A DNA stretch of 64,000 nucleotides from Flavobacterium frigidimaris (lineage in GTDB: Bacteria > Bacteroidota > Bacteroidia > Flavobacteriales > Flavobacteriaceae). A program made the position numbers and the translations under genes. Under the pieces are notes generated by a model. That model did not search any database. It was given only the letters and a program-made list of their open reading frames with translations, and was not told the origin of the DNA. Location: contig FQWG01000016.1 in assembly GCA_900129595.1 (NCBI GenBank), positions 60,236-124,235 of the forward strand. The letters are read 5' to 3'. This document shows positions 7,962-16,830 of the stretch, piece by piece; the stretch's first letter is position 1; every line of letters begins with the position of its first letter.

Positions 7962-8369
7962 ATGAGCACAGCAACAAAACCAAAACATATCGGACGCAAC
8001 ATAAGCCGAATCAGAGAGCTTAAAGGAATGAAACAAGAGATTCTTGCAGAAGCAATTGGTGTAAGTCAACAAACTGTTTCCAGCATTGAAGGAAGTGAAG
8101 AAGTTGATAATAAAAGACTTGTGGAAATTGCAAAAGCGCTTGAAGTTACGGTAGAAGCGATTGAAAATTTTTCGGAAGAAAGTATTATCACTTATTTTAA
8201 CACATTTAATGAATCTGTTTCAGGCAGTTTTATAACAAATAATGCTTGTACTTTCAATCCTTTAGATAAAATGGTTGAACTTTACGAACGTTTGGTTCTT
8301 GCTGAAAAAGAATTAGTTCAGGCCGAAAAAGGAAAAGTAGAATATCTTGAAAAGCTATTGAACAAATAG
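7962..8369 (+). CDS. XRE-family helix-turn-helix transcriptional regulator, 135 aa
   Basis: The N-terminal HTH_3 domain (about residues 10-65) is clear: IGRNISRIRELKGMKQEILA, then EAIGVSQQTVSSIEGSEE. The C-terminal part (90-135) ends in a heptad-like helix (MVELYERLVLAEKELVQAEK) suited to dimerisation. It is a small stand-alone regulator without an obvious partner toxin or metabolic operon. The 278 bases upstream contain no gene, and targets cannot be predicted. Confidence 0.85.
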   Translation: MSTATKPKHIGRNISRIRELKGMKQEILAEAIGVSQQTVSSIEGSEEVDNKRLVEIAKALEVTVEAIENFSEESIITYFNTFNESVSGSFITNNACTFNPLDKMVELYERLVLAEKELVQAEKGKVEYLEKLLNK

Positions 8370-8391
8370 GCCGAAGGTCTAAAATCACTAG

Positions 8392-8595
8392 CGTAGTGCA
8401 TCGCACTACGAACTAAAATAAAAGCAAATAGACATAAAAGTACAGGTTGCTTCTTAGAAAATACATATAACGCACAATGAAGTTTTTCTTTGCGGTTAAG
8501 CTTTCGCCCTTTCAGGGCTAAATAACAATCGTTTTTATTCATAGTGCTTCGCACCATGCTATTGCTAAAGCTCTTTCAGAGCGATGCGTCGACTA
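8392..8595. repeat. Cluster of intergenic palindromes in a gene-free stretch
   Basis: The 440-base gap 8370-8809 contains CGTAGTGCATCGCACTACG (8392-8410), a CGCCCTTTCAGGGC hairpin around 8506-8519 and an AGTGCTTCGCACCATGCTAT segment around 8542-8561. These resemble REP-like debris common in Bacteroidetes. No ORF is supported here. Confidence 0.55.
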
Positions 8596-8809
8596 CTTTT
8601 TTTTAAATCTGTGCTTTCTTTCTTCTCTTTCTAAAACCCTTAAATCAGATAAGAATTGATTTACAGGAAAATATTTTGTTGATGCACTTACTACAGAATG
8701 TTGTTTTTGACGTTGTAAATACTGGATGATCCAGTTTTGTATAAACTGGACTGTAAATGATTTTGCTCTTTGGGATACTTTCGCTTTTTAATCAAAATAT
8801 TTAAAAGCT

Positions 8810-9256
8810 ATGGATTACAAAATCAAAAAAGCAAGTATCGAAGAACTTGACCAAGCAGCAGCACTTTTTAATCTTTATCGTGTTTTTTACCGCCAGGAAT
8901 CTGATGTCGAAAAAGGAAAAGCATTTCTTAAAGAACGATTATTAAACAATGAATCTGATATCTTTTTAGTAATTGTAGACGAAAAAGCGGTGGGCTTTGT
9001 GCAGCTCTATAAATTATTTCATTACACAAAATTGCAAAAGCAATGGCTGTTAAGCGATCTTTTTGTGCATCCGGATTATCGAGGCAAAGGACTTTCGGTA
9101 GCCTTAATTGACCGAAGTAAACAATGGTGTGAGGAAACAAATGCCTGCGGTTTGATGCTGGAAACAGAAAAAACAAACGATATAGGCAACACTTTATACC
9201 CGCGTTGCGGATTTGAATATGACGGATTGCATAATTATTATCATTGGTGGAAATAA
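8810..9256 (+). CDS. GNAT family N-acetyltransferase, 148 aa
   Basis: A single GNAT domain. The acetyl-CoA binding motif A is visible as LSDLFVHPDYRGKGLSVALI (about residues 82-101), with the R/Q-x-x-G-x-G/A core RGKGLS, followed by the motif B region GLMLETEKTNDIGNTLYPRC and GFEYDG. The length is normal. It is a single-gene unit; the acceptor substrate cannot be told from sequence. Confidence 0.9.
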   Translation: MDYKIKKASIEELDQAAALFNLYRVFYRQESDVEKGKAFLKERLLNNESDIFLVIVDEKAVGFVQLYKLFHYTKLQKQWLLSDLFVHPDYRGKGLSVALIDRSKQWCEETNACGLMLETEKTNDIGNTLYPRCGFEYDGLHNYYHWWK

Positions 9257-9387
9257 AGAACAAAGAACAAAGAATAAAGAATAAAGAATGGGGAAGCAGT
9301 AATTGGTTCCCCATTTTTGGTTTTAATCTACAAATTAAAGTTATAAAAAAAATTGCCGAATCTGCTAAATCTGCGAGAAAACAAAAC

Positions 9388-10173
9388 TTAAAACAAAACC
9401 TCTTTGGTAATAATATAAAATCCCATCACTAAAACAAACCAGCCAAAAATGGGTTTGAGTTTGGTACCGTCGATTTTTTTCGAAAGCTGGCTTCCAATTA
9501 TCATTCCGATAAGTGCCATTGCAGAAACACTTAATAAAAAGGGATAATTTATAGGAGTTCCTATATATAAATCGCCTCCAAAACCTATCGATGAATTGAT
9601 CGTAATTATCAACAATGATGTTCCTACGGCTTGTTTCATGGGTAAATTGGCGAAAAAGAGCAGGGCAGGAATAATTAGAAATCCACCGCCGGCACCCAGA
9701 AATCCGGTTATGATCCCAACTATAAAACCTATTATGCCTAGTTGGGTATAATTCGTTTCTGTGACTTTTATTTCGGGTTTGTTTTTTCGGATCATCGAGA
9801 TTGCCGCTGTGATCATCAATACCGAAAAGACAATCATAATCAGAAAATCTTTTGATACAGAATACGAAGCGATAGAAAATAGGGTAGAAGCAATTTGAGG
9901 AAATATAACTTCACGAATGATCAGAATCGAAATCACGGACGGAATTGCAAAATACAATGCCGATTTGAGTTTGAGATTTCCCATTTTATAATGACTGTAA
10001 CTTCCAAACATAGCCGTTAATCCCACAATAAATAAGGAATAAGAAGTGGCCTGCTCCGGATTTACTTTAAACAAATACACTAAAATAGGAATGGTCAATA
10101 TCGACCCGCCTCCACCAATTAAGCCCAGCGAAATCCCGATGATGATCGAAGCAAAATAACCTAAATATTCCAT
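9388..10173 (-). CDS. TauE/SafE family sulfite or organosulfur permease
   Basis: A 261-residue polytopic membrane protein with the two-fold internal repeat of the family: SLGLIGGGGSILTIPILVYL near the N-terminus and ITGFLGAGGGFLIIPALLFF in the second half. The start at MEYLGYFASII is chosen over an ATG 26 codons upstream, because that extension would cross the promoter box and is not hydrophobic in the right way. The family exports sulfite, sulfoacetate and similar anions. A CACCTTTG box and a Crp-like dyad precede it with the same spacing as at the MBL-rhodanese operon, tying it to sulfur metabolism. Confidence 0.92.
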   Translation of the reverse strand: MEYLGYFASIIIGISLGLIGGGGSILTIPILVYLFKVNPEQATSYSLFIVGLTAMFGSYSHYKMGNLKLKSALYFAIPSVISILIIREVIFPQIASTLFSIASYSVSKDFLIMIVFSVLMITAAISMIRKNKPEIKVTETNYTQLGIIGFIVGIITGFLGAGGGFLIIPALLFFANLPMKQAVGTSLLIITINSSIGFGGDLYIGTPINYPFLLSVSAMALIGMIIGSQLSKKIDGTKLKPIFGWFVLVMGFYIITKEVLF

Positions 10174-10188
10174 TGCATTTATTTTATA

Positions 10189-10196
10189 CAAAGGTG
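10189..10196 (-). promoter_or_regulatory. -7 promoter box for the TauE/SafE gene
   Basis: The reverse strand reads CACCTTTG, one base off TAnnTTTG, 16 bases upstream of the start codon. It aligns with the TACCTTTG box at 2325-2332, including the shared CCTTTGTAT context. Confidence 0.6.
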
Positions 10197-10218
10197 CCTG
10201 GATAAAAAGAAATCTACA

Positions 10219-10232
10219 GTAACATTTATCAC
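10219..10232. promoter_or_regulatory. Putative Crp/Fnr-family site upstream of the TauE/SafE gene
   Basis: On the reverse strand the site reads GTGATAAATGTTAC, identical to the 2355-2368 site at 11 of 14 positions. It is centred 33 bp upstream of the -7 box, exactly as at the other promoter. Confidence 0.55.
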
Positions 10233-10276
10233 ATAATAAAAATAAACACAAATTTCACGAATTTGCACAAATTGAT

Positions 10277-10333
10277 TTGTCAGTTCGAGCGAAGTCGAGA
10301 ACCCGCAAAGCATTTCGACTTCTCAATGTGACA
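10277..10333. repeat. Intergenic repeat of the GAGCGNAGTCGA family
   Basis: TGTCAGTTCGAGCGAAGTCG faces TTTCGACTTCTC and a terminal TGACA, forming an imperfect inverted repeat. It is related to the tandem units at 48479-48790, which contain GAGCGGAGTCGAAG. Confidence 0.55.
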
Positions 10334-10354
10334 ACTGTTGTCTTTAAATATTAA

Positions 10355-10460
10355 TTTTACCATTAAGATAGTAAGAAAGTTAAGCTTGATTTTTTTTATC
10401 TTAATATGTAAAGGGAATTAAGCAGCAAACCTTAATTTTTCTTAATCTCTTAATGGTTAA
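10355..10460. repeat. Intergenic inverted repeat (ACCATTAAGA family)
   Basis: TTTTACCATTAAGATAGTAA at 10355-10374 faces CTTAATCTCTTAATGGTTAA at 10441-10460. It fills the gap between the Crp/Fnr gene end and the TauE/SafE promoter and could act as a bulky hairpin terminator for the regulator gene. Confidence 0.5.
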
Positions 10461-10479
10461 AGTAAAAAAAAACTTAGTG

Positions 10480-11121
10480 TTAATTCGTGAAATTCGTGTT
10501 TAATAACTCAATTTGGTTTCTGTTGAGTTTGACCAAACCTCGTTGTTCCATTTTTTTGAGTAATCTTGAGACGACTTCTCTGGAGGTATTTAATTCGGTT
10601 GCGATTTCCTGATGCGATAAATTTACTTCAGAACAGCCACAAGCATCAGAATGTCTTTTAAGGTAAAACTCTAAACGTTCGTCCATAGAACGGAAAGCGA
10701 TATTATCGACTACTTCCAGCACTTCTTCAAATCGGCTTCTATACGTTTCGATGACAAATTCGTACCAGGTTCTGTGTTCCATCATCCATTTGTCCATCAT
10801 TTGTAACGGAATCATCATCACCGAAACATCTTCGACAACTTTTGCCATGATTTGGCTTTTCTCACTTTTGGCGGTACAAATCATCGAAATCGCACAAGCT
10901 TGTCCGGGTTGCAGATAATACATTAAAAATTCGCCGCCATCTTCGCCCTCGCGATAGATTTTGATTTTTCCTTTGGTGATTAAAACCGTGTTTTTTATGT
11001 ATTGTCCGGTTCGCATTAAAATGGTTCCGGCTTCAAAATCCTGCAGACTTCCGTTTTCTTCGATTGTCGAGATAAGTTCATTAGAAAAATTAGGAAATAT
11101 ATTTTTAAGTGAGTTTTGCAT
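10480..11121 (-). CDS. Crp/Fnr family transcriptional regulator, 213 aa
   Basis: An N-terminal cyclic-nucleotide-binding-like beta-roll spans about residues 20-130 (GTILMRTGQYIKNTVLITKG, EFLMYYLQPGQACAISMICT). A C-terminal winged helix spans about 155-210 with the recognition region LSHQEIATELNTSREVVSRL. There is no Fnr-type N-terminal Cys cluster, but CGC occurs near residues 157-159 and one Cys in the roll, so redox or sulfur sensing is possible. It lies on the same strand as the TauE/SafE gene, upstream of it. Two similar Crp-like dyads at the sulfur promoters make it the likely activator of the sulfur genes; this is inference. Confidence 0.92.
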   Translation of the reverse strand: MQNSLKNIFPNFSNELISTIEENGSLQDFEAGTILMRTGQYIKNTVLITKGKIKIYREGEDGGEFLMYYLQPGQACAISMICTAKSEKSQIMAKVVEDVSVMMIPLQMMDKWMMEHRTWYEFVIETYRSRFEEVLEVVDNIAFRSMDERLEFYLKRHSDACGCSEVNLSHQEIATELNTSREVVSRLLKKMEQRGLVKLNRNQIELLNTNFTN

Positions 11122-11194
11122 GGTTATTAGGTGGGTATTTATTGCCCACGGATTTTACAAATTGGACTGGTTTTTACAGATTTATTTTCTGCCA

Positions 11195-11253
11195 TGAATT
11201 TCACGAATTAGCATAAACCAATTAGTGAAAATTAGTGCAATTCGTGGCGAACA
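11195..11253. repeat. Intergenic imperfect inverted repeat (ATTTCACGAATTAG type)
   Basis: GCCATGAATTTCACGAATTA faces a segment reading TTAGTGCAATTCGTGGC. It is the only recognisable structure in the 469-base gap 11122-11590, which otherwise is AT-rich and holds the divergent promoters of the Crp/Fnr and rhodanese genes. Confidence 0.45.
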
Positions 11254-11590
11254 TTTTTAATCATTATAATCTTTTTATTAGTGACAAAAAAACGATTCGT
11301 GGCTTAACTTTTTTATCAAATAGAAATTAAAACATATGATTTATTACAAAGATAGCAGATTGAAATGGTATAAATTGTGAGAAAACTATTTTTAAGATGC
11401 ATTTTATGTAAATGAAAAAATCCTATTTTCTATCGATTTTATAGACTGTATTTTTGAAAATAGTAAGTAAATTTGTATTTCACTGATTATAATACTTTCT
11501 CTAAAACGTTTTCTGAGAATAATAATCGAAATCGCATTTGGCACGTTTTTAATTAATAGAAACGTCGTAATTTTACAAAAAACAGATACT

Positions 11591-11902
11591 ATGAATTTAT
11601 CACAAGAAGATTGGGTTAATCAGCTTGCTGCTGACGAGAATGCAGTTATACTGGACGTAAGAACTGAAGACGAATTTAATGACGGTTATATCGAGAATGC
11701 CGTAAACATTGATATTAACAAAGGTCAGGGTTTTATTTACGAAATCGAAGAACTGGATAAAAATAAAAATTATTATGTGTATTGCCGTTCCGGAGCCAGA
11801 AGTGCAAAAGCATGTCAGATTATGAATGAATTAGGTATAAACAATGCCTATAATCTGCTTGGTGGAATCCTGGATTGGGAAGGCGAGACAATAAATCCAT
11901 AA
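11591..11902 (+). CDS. Single-domain rhodanese (sulfurtransferase-like), 103 aa
   Basis: A compact cytoplasmic rhodanese. It shows VILDVRTEDEFNDGYIENAV near the N-terminus and the active-site loop YCRSGARS with nucleophilic Cys at residue 65, matching GlpE/PspE-type single-domain enzymes. They move sulfane sulfur between thiosulfate, persulfides and acceptors. It is transcribed divergently from the Crp/Fnr gene, which fits a link to the same sulfur network. A promoter-like TAATTTTA lies shortly upstream. A terminator at 11911-11939 ends the unit. Confidence 0.92.
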   Translation: MNLSQEDWVNQLAADENAVILDVRTEDEFNDGYIENAVNIDINKGQGFIYEIEELDKNKNYYVYCRSGARSAKACQIMNELGINNAYNLLGGILDWEGETINP

Positions 11903-11910
11903 AAATAAAC

Positions 11911-11939
11911 TAAAGAGGCGCAAAAAAGCCTCTTTTTTC
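11911..11939 (+). terminator. Terminator after the rhodanese gene
   Basis: AAAGAGGCGCAAAAAAGCCTCTTTT: a seven-pair stem with an A-rich loop and T-run, 11 bases after the stop. Confidence 0.75.
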
Positions 11940-11980
11940 TTTTAATATGCTAATAGTAACCAAACATAAATTACCAAATT

Positions 11981-13561
11981 ATGAGTTTAATACCCGAAGA
12001 ATATCAGATTAAAACACTTATAAACCAAGATACTTATCTTGTAAATGGCGAATTGAAACCCTGGACAGGACAAACGACTCCAGTGTTTTCTACGATTTCA
12101 TCTACAGAAAAATATGCCCCGACTTTATTGGGATCGATTCCGTTTATGGCAGAAAAAGAAGCTGCTGAAGTGGTAGAAGCTGCCAATACTGCCTATAATA
12201 AAGGTCAGGGTTTATGGCCAACTATGAAAGTGGTGGACCGTATAAAATGCATGGAGAATTTCGTAAGACAAATGAAGGAAACCCGCGAGGAAGTGGTTAA
12301 GCTTTTGATGTGGGAAATTGGAAAAAACCTTGGCGATTCGCAAAAAGAATTTGACAGAACGGTTGAATATATTTATGATACTATTGACAGTTATAAAGAA
12401 CTAAACGGACGCAGCGCACATTTTGAAAAAGTGCAGGGTGTAAATGCTATGATCCGCCGTGGGCCTCTTGGAGTGGTATTGTGTCTTGGACCTTACAATT
12501 ATCCTCTTAATGAAACGTTCTCGTTGTTGATCCCGGCTTTAATTATGGGAAATACAGTAATCTTCAAACCGGCTAAACATGGTGTTTTATGTATCTCGCC
12601 ATTATTAGAAGCATTTAGAAGCAGTTTTCCAAAAGGAGTTATCAATATTGTTTACGGTAGAGGCCGTGAAGTCGCTTCTCCGATCATGAAATCAGGAAAA
12701 ATTGATGTTCTTGCCTTAATCGGAAACAGTAAATCTGCGATTGCGTTGCAGGATCAACATCCAAATAAAAACAGATTGCGTCTGATTTTAGGTTTAGAAG
12801 CTAAAAATCCGGCGATTATTTTACCGGATGCCGATTTAGATTTGGCAATTCAGGAATGTATTGCAGGAACTTTATCTTTCAACGGTCAGCGTTGTACAGC
12901 TTTAAAAGTATTATATGTACATGAATCTATTGTTGACGAGTTTAACAAACGTTTCTCTGAAAAAGTAGACGGTTTGGTATTTGGAAATCCATGGGAAAAA
13001 GGAGCTTCATTGACACCGCTTCCTGAAAGTGAGAAACCAAATTACATTCAGGGGCTAATTGATGATGCTACTCATAAAGGAGCAAAAATCCTGAACGAAA
13101 AAGGAGGCAAACATACTGATAATTATATTTTTCCGGCTGTTTTGTATCCTGTAAATAAAGATATGCGTGTATATCACGAAGAGCAATTTGGACCAGTAGT
13201 GCCTATTATTGCCTTTAAAGATATTAATGAGCCGCTAGAAGATATGGCTGAGTCTAACTACGGACAACAAGTAAGTTTGTTTGGTAAAGACATCAAGACT
13301 TTAGCACCGCTTATTGATGCTTTGGTAAATTTAGTTTGCAGAGTTAACCTGAATAGTTCTTGTCAGAGAGGCCCGGATGCGTTCCCGTTTACAGGTCGTA
13401 AAGATTCTGCAGTAGGAACATTAAGTATTCCGGATGCATTGCGCTCGTTCTCCATCCGTACGTTTGTAGCTTCAAAAGATATCGCTTATAATAATGAAAT
13501 TTTGCAGGAATTGCTAAACAGCAAAGAATCGAATTTTATTAATACCGATTATATTTTGTAG
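11981..13561 (+). CDS. gapN: NADP-dependent glyceraldehyde-3-phosphate dehydrogenase (GapN-type ALDH)
   Basis: A 526-residue aldehyde dehydrogenase. Catalytic Glu is in LGLEAKNPAI (E273) and catalytic Cys in SFNGQRCTALK (C305). The QRCTA(L)K context, the NCRVNLNSSCQRGPD-like C-terminal region (VCRVNLNSSCQRGPDAFPFT) and LCLGPYNYPLNETF mark the non-phosphorylating GapN group, which oxidises glyceraldehyde-3-phosphate directly to 3-phosphoglycerate with NADP. It is slightly longer than typical ALDHs, as seen in Bacteroidetes and plant-type GapN. Single-gene unit. The assignment rests on recognised motifs; another aldehyde substrate is possible. Confidence 0.88.
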   Translation: MSLIPEEYQIKTLINQDTYLVNGELKPWTGQTTPVFSTISSTEKYAPTLLGSIPFMAEKEAAEVVEAANTAYNKGQGLWPTMKVVDRIKCMENFVRQMKETREEVVKLLMWEIGKNLGDSQKEFDRTVEYIYDTIDSYKELNGRSAHFEKVQGVNAMIRRGPLGVVLCLGPYNYPLNETFSLLIPALIMGNTVIFKPAKHGVLCISPLLEAFRSSFPKGVINIVYGRGREVASPIMKSGKIDVLALIGNSKSAIALQDQHPNKNRLRLILGLEAKNPAIILPDADLDLAIQECIAGTLSFNGQRCTALKVLYVHESIVDEFNKRFSEKVDGLVFGNPWEKGASLTPLPESEKPNYIQGLIDDATHKGAKILNEKGGKHTDNYIFPAVLYPVNKDMRVYHEEQFGPVVPIIAFKDINEPLEDMAESNYGQQVSLFGKDIKTLAPLIDALVNLVCRVNLNSSCQRGPDAFPFTGRKDSAVGTLSIPDALRSFSIRTFVASKDIAYNNEILQELLNSKESNFINTDYIL

Positions 13562-13677
13562 TAATCAAGGTTATATATTAATTGTAGATGCCGTCTTTTT
13601 CTTTTTTTAGAATGAGGCGGTTTTTATTTTTAAGTTGTTTAAGATCAGGTTTTTTGTAAAATAATAAACTATAATTT

Positions 13678-13685
13678 TAAATTTG
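13678..13685 (+). promoter_or_regulatory. -7 promoter box for the M1 peptidase gene
   Basis: TAAATTTG, an exact TAnnTTTG match, 67 bases before the start codon. A TTG lies about 22 bases upstream and could serve as the -33 element. Confidence 0.5.
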
Positions 13686-13752
13686 TGTAACATTAAGTTT
13701 GAAAAATCAACTTATGTTATAATCATTAATCATCAAAATCTTAAAACAACCT

Positions 13753-15624
13753 ATGAAAAAACAATCACTTCAATTGCTGTTTATAGCGATTGTGTTTTTA
13801 GCCCAAAAAGGCTTTGCACAAGAACTTTATATGCCAAGAAATATTAAAGAATCATATGCTAATGCCGTTCGTTCTATGGATGGAAAGCCAGGTAAAAATT
13901 ATTGGCAGAATCATGGTAAATACGCTATTGCACTGCAGGTAAATGCCGATACCAAAATAGTGAGCGGTACTGAAACTATCGTGTATGAAAACAATAGTAA
14001 TGATACTTTAAAAAATTTACGAATCAGATTTGTAAATAATATTCATAAAAAATCCTCACCAAGAGCGGTACAAAATAGCGAAGGTTTTTTTACAGACGGA
14101 TTGACAATTACAGCTTTAAAAATTGAAGGCGAAGTTTATAATGAAGATGGCAAAGACTGGGGAACAGTAGGAACTGTAAAAATGAAAAAGCCTTTGTCCC
14201 CGCATAGTAAAATCACAATTGATATCGACTGGAATTATCCATTATCTAAAGTTAGCGGAAGAGAGGGGCAAATAGATGACAGTACCTTTTTTGTAGCTTA
14301 CAGTTACCCTCGTGTTTCTGTTTTTGATGATTATAATAGATGGGATGATTTGCCACATACTTCAGGTCAGGAATTTTATAATGATTTTAATGATTATGTA
14401 TATTCGGTAAAAGCACCAAAAAATTATGTGGTTTACGGAACAGGGGATTTATTAAATCCGGATGAGGTTTTGCAGCCTGAGTTTGCTTCACGTCTCAAAA
14501 AATCTTACACAACAGATGAAGTTCTGCACATTGCCAATGAGCAGGAAATGAAAAGCGGTGTGGTCACGAAACAAAACGAATGGAATGTCTGGAAATTTGA
14601 AGCGAAGAATATCTCAGATGTTTGTTTTGGTTTAAGCGATCATTACTTATGGGATGCCGGCAGTGTTATTGTAGATCAAAAAACAAAGCGACGTTCGAGC
14701 ATACAGGCAGCTTATGATGTAAAAGGAACTGATTTTGTAAACTCGATTAAAAACAATCAATATGCATTGGATTGGTTTTCTAATAACTGGCCGGGAATTC
14801 CGTACCCGTTTTCTAAAATGACCGCTTTTCAGGGTTTTGCCGATATGGAATATCCAATGATGTGCAACGACTCTCAAATGGGAGATCCGGTTTTTGCACA
14901 ATTGGTTCAGGATCATGAAGTCGCGCATAGTTATTTTCCTTTTTATATGGGAATCAACGAAACGCGTTATGCCTTTATGGATGAAGGCTGGGCAACTACT
15001 TTTGAATATCTGATAGGAATTGCAGAACACGGGAAAGAAGCTGCCGATAAATTTTATAAAGAATTTCGCGTAGAGCAATACATAAACGATCCTTCTGCAG
15101 AAGAAGATCAGCCAATTATTACCATGTCATCACAATTGTCAGATTCAGGTTATGGCAATAATTCTTATGGCAAAGCATCACTTTCCTATATCGCTTTAAA
15201 AGATCTACTTGGTGACGATTTGTTCAAAAAATCACTTCACGCTTATATGGAAAACTGGAATGGTAAACATCCAATTCCGTGGGATTATTTTAATTCTTTC
15301 AATACCGCTTCGGGAAAAAATCTGAATTGGTTTTTTGATAACTGGTTTTTTACCAATAATTATATTGATCTTTCCGTTAAAAATGTTGCCAAAAATGTGG
15401 TTACAGTAGAAAATGTTGGAGGTTTTGCGATTCCGTTTGATGTTATTATTAAGTATGCAGATCATACAACAGAAACGATTCATCAAACGCCTGCTGCGTG
15501 GCAAGCCAATCAAAAACGTGCTGTAATCGCTTTAAAAAATAAAAAAGCGATCAGACAAGTAACAATCGATGGTGGTGTTTTTATGGATGCAACACCAAAG
15601 AATAATGTTTGGGCGTCTAAATAA
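13753..15624 (+). CDS. M1 family metallopeptidase, secreted, 623 aa
   Basis: An N-terminal signal peptide (MKKQSLQLLFIAIVFLAQKG, cleavage after FAQ) sends it to the periplasm or beyond. The zinc motif is complete: HEVAH at 388-392 followed after 18 residues by E411 in MDEGWAT, the HExxH-x18-E pattern of gluzincin aminopeptidases. The gene lacks the GAMEN exopeptidase loop in canonical form; GFADMEYPM stands in its place, as in many Bacteroidetes M1-like proteins. The ACT-domain gene starts 10 bases downstream. The role is probably peptide utilisation; the exact specificity is unknown. Confidence 0.92.
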   Translation: MKKQSLQLLFIAIVFLAQKGFAQELYMPRNIKESYANAVRSMDGKPGKNYWQNHGKYAIALQVNADTKIVSGTETIVYENNSNDTLKNLRIRFVNNIHKKSSPRAVQNSEGFFTDGLTITALKIEGEVYNEDGKDWGTVGTVKMKKPLSPHSKITIDIDWNYPLSKVSGREGQIDDSTFFVAYSYPRVSVFDDYNRWDDLPHTSGQEFYNDFNDYVYSVKAPKNYVVYGTGDLLNPDEVLQPEFASRLKKSYTTDEVLHIANEQEMKSGVVTKQNEWNVWKFEAKNISDVCFGLSDHYLWDAGSVIVDQKTKRRSSIQAAYDVKGTDFVNSIKNNQYALDWFSNNWPGIPYPFSKMTAFQGFADMEYPMMCNDSQMGDPVFAQLVQDHEVAHSYFPFYMGINETRYAFMDEGWATTFEYLIGIAEHGKEAADKFYKEFRVEQYINDPSAEEDQPIITMSSQLSDSGYGNNSYGKASLSYIALKDLLGDDLFKKSLHAYMENWNGKHPIPWDYFNSFNTASGKNLNWFFDNWFFTNNYIDLSVKNVAKNVVTVENVGGFAIPFDVIIKYADHTTETIHQTPAAWQANQKRAVIALKNKKAIRQVTIDGGVFMDATPKNNVWASK

Positions 15625-15634
15625 ATCATTAAAT

Positions 15635-16027
15635 ATGTCAGGAGAGAAAGATTTACAGCAATTGCTTAAAAGTATGAAACCGGAACATCATCTGGGTGAT
15701 TATGTTTTTTGTAAAGTCGGAACTTTAGAAAAAATAAATATACATGAAGTTGAAATGTTCTTTAAAGAGAAAGAGGCGATTACCTTAATTCTTAAACAAG
15801 AAATTGCAGATAAATGGCAACTCGATTACTCGGTTGTAATGTCCTGGATAACGCTTACCGTTCATTCGTCATTAGAAGCGGTGGGTTTGACAGCGGCATT
15901 TTCGAAAGCACTTTCAGAAAAAGATATCAGTTGCAATGTTGTGGCTGCTTTTTATCACGATCATATTTTTGTCAATAAAAAAGACGCTGATACGGCAATG
16001 CAGATTTTGAATTCATTCTCGAATTAA
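15635..16027 (+). CDS. ACT-domain protein (DUF2241-type), 130 aa
   Basis: Start chosen at MSGEKDLQQLL, since the longer frame would run inside the peptidase gene. The protein resembles the double-ACT DUF2241 group: LGDYVFCKVGTLEKINIHEV, EKEAITLILKQEIADKWQLD, then WITLTVHSSLEAVGLTAAFS and ISCNVVAAFYHDHIFVNKKD. These small proteins are thought to bind amino acids; no reaction is known. It is probably co-transcribed with the M1 peptidase 10 bases upstream. A hairpin with a T-run follows at 16070-16106. Confidence 0.82.
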   Translation: MSGEKDLQQLLKSMKPEHHLGDYVFCKVGTLEKINIHEVEMFFKEKEAITLILKQEIADKWQLDYSVVMSWITLTVHSSLEAVGLTAAFSKALSEKDISCNVVAAFYHDHIFVNKKDADTAMQILNSFSN

Positions 16028-16069
16028 ATTCATTTTTTAATTTAGGCAATAGTAAGTAAACAGCATAGA

Positions 16070-16106
16070 AAAGGGGACTAATAATTTTAGATCCTCTTTT
16101 TTTTTT
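16070..16106 (+). terminator. Weak terminator after the ACT-domain gene
   Basis: GGGGA and TCCTC pair (one wobble) around an AT-rich loop, followed by more than ten T. Confidence 0.5.
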
Positions 16107-16208
16107 GTTTTTATAAGCAGGTTTTTTCTTTAAAATAAAATGAGGAAAACCGTAAAAATTATGAAATAAAAAACTAGGTTTGCAAAAAAAAACGAATAAC
16201 CTACTATA

Positions 16209-16829
16209 TTGATGAAAAAGCCACTTCTTTTTATTGTTTTATTAATTGTTTGTAAAAATTTTGCCCAGAATAATACAAACATCGCATTTCAGAAGAGCAG
16301 ATATGAATTAGCAGTATCTTATTATGATAAAGCTGATTATAAGAAAGCTATTGATCTGTTTTATTTTGCCTCTAAAATTAAACCTGAAAATAAAATAGGT
16401 GTTGAGTCTGCTAAAAAAGTAGATACTTTGCAGCATATTTTAAGAGAAGAGATTATTACTCATGCTCTGGGAACCTGGAAAATGATTGGTGATAAACCCA
16501 TTTGGGCAGTAAATCAAGCCAATGATTCTGTGGGAAAAGATGTTGAAGAGTTAGTTGAAATTAAGCAAAATGAGATTTTGTTTTACGAGAAAAGCAACAA
16601 AACACAGGAAAAAAAACTAATCAAATCAGAAGAATTAGTTTATTATGACGGAGGAGAAACCAACTCTTTATATTCAGATATTATTTTGTCTGATGGTACT
16701 GTCTGGCATTGTATAATTAATGAAAACTCAGATGAACTGCGTGTCATTAACGTTGGTAAAAAAGATACGAATGGTTTTGAGAAAATAACAAGCAATAATA
16801 CGGAACGCTTTTATTCTAAAGTAGAATAA
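16209..16829 (+). CDS. Secreted hypothetical protein with TPR-like N-terminus, 206 aa
   Basis: A signal peptide (MMKKPLLFIVLLIVCKNFAQ) precedes a mature protein. Residues 30-65 (YELAVSYYDKADYKKAIDLF, then YFASKIKPENKIGVESAKK) look like one tetratricopeptide unit. The rest (LGTWKMIGDKPIWAVNQAND onward, ending ERFYSKVE) resembles a small lipocalin-like beta domain of the kind that measures an LGTWK...G strand pattern. No enzyme motif is seen. Single gene with a bidirectional terminator at its end shared with the convergent beta-barrel gene. Confidence 0.75.
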   Translation: MMKKPLLFIVLLIVCKNFAQNNTNIAFQKSRYELAVSYYDKADYKKAIDLFYFASKIKPENKIGVESAKKVDTLQHILREEIITHALGTWKMIGDKPIWAVNQANDSVGKDVEELVEIKQNEILFYEKSNKTQEKKLIKSEELVYYDGGETNSLYSDIILSDGTVWHCIINENSDELRVINVGKKDTNGFEKITSNNTERFYSKVE

Positions 16830-16830
16830 T

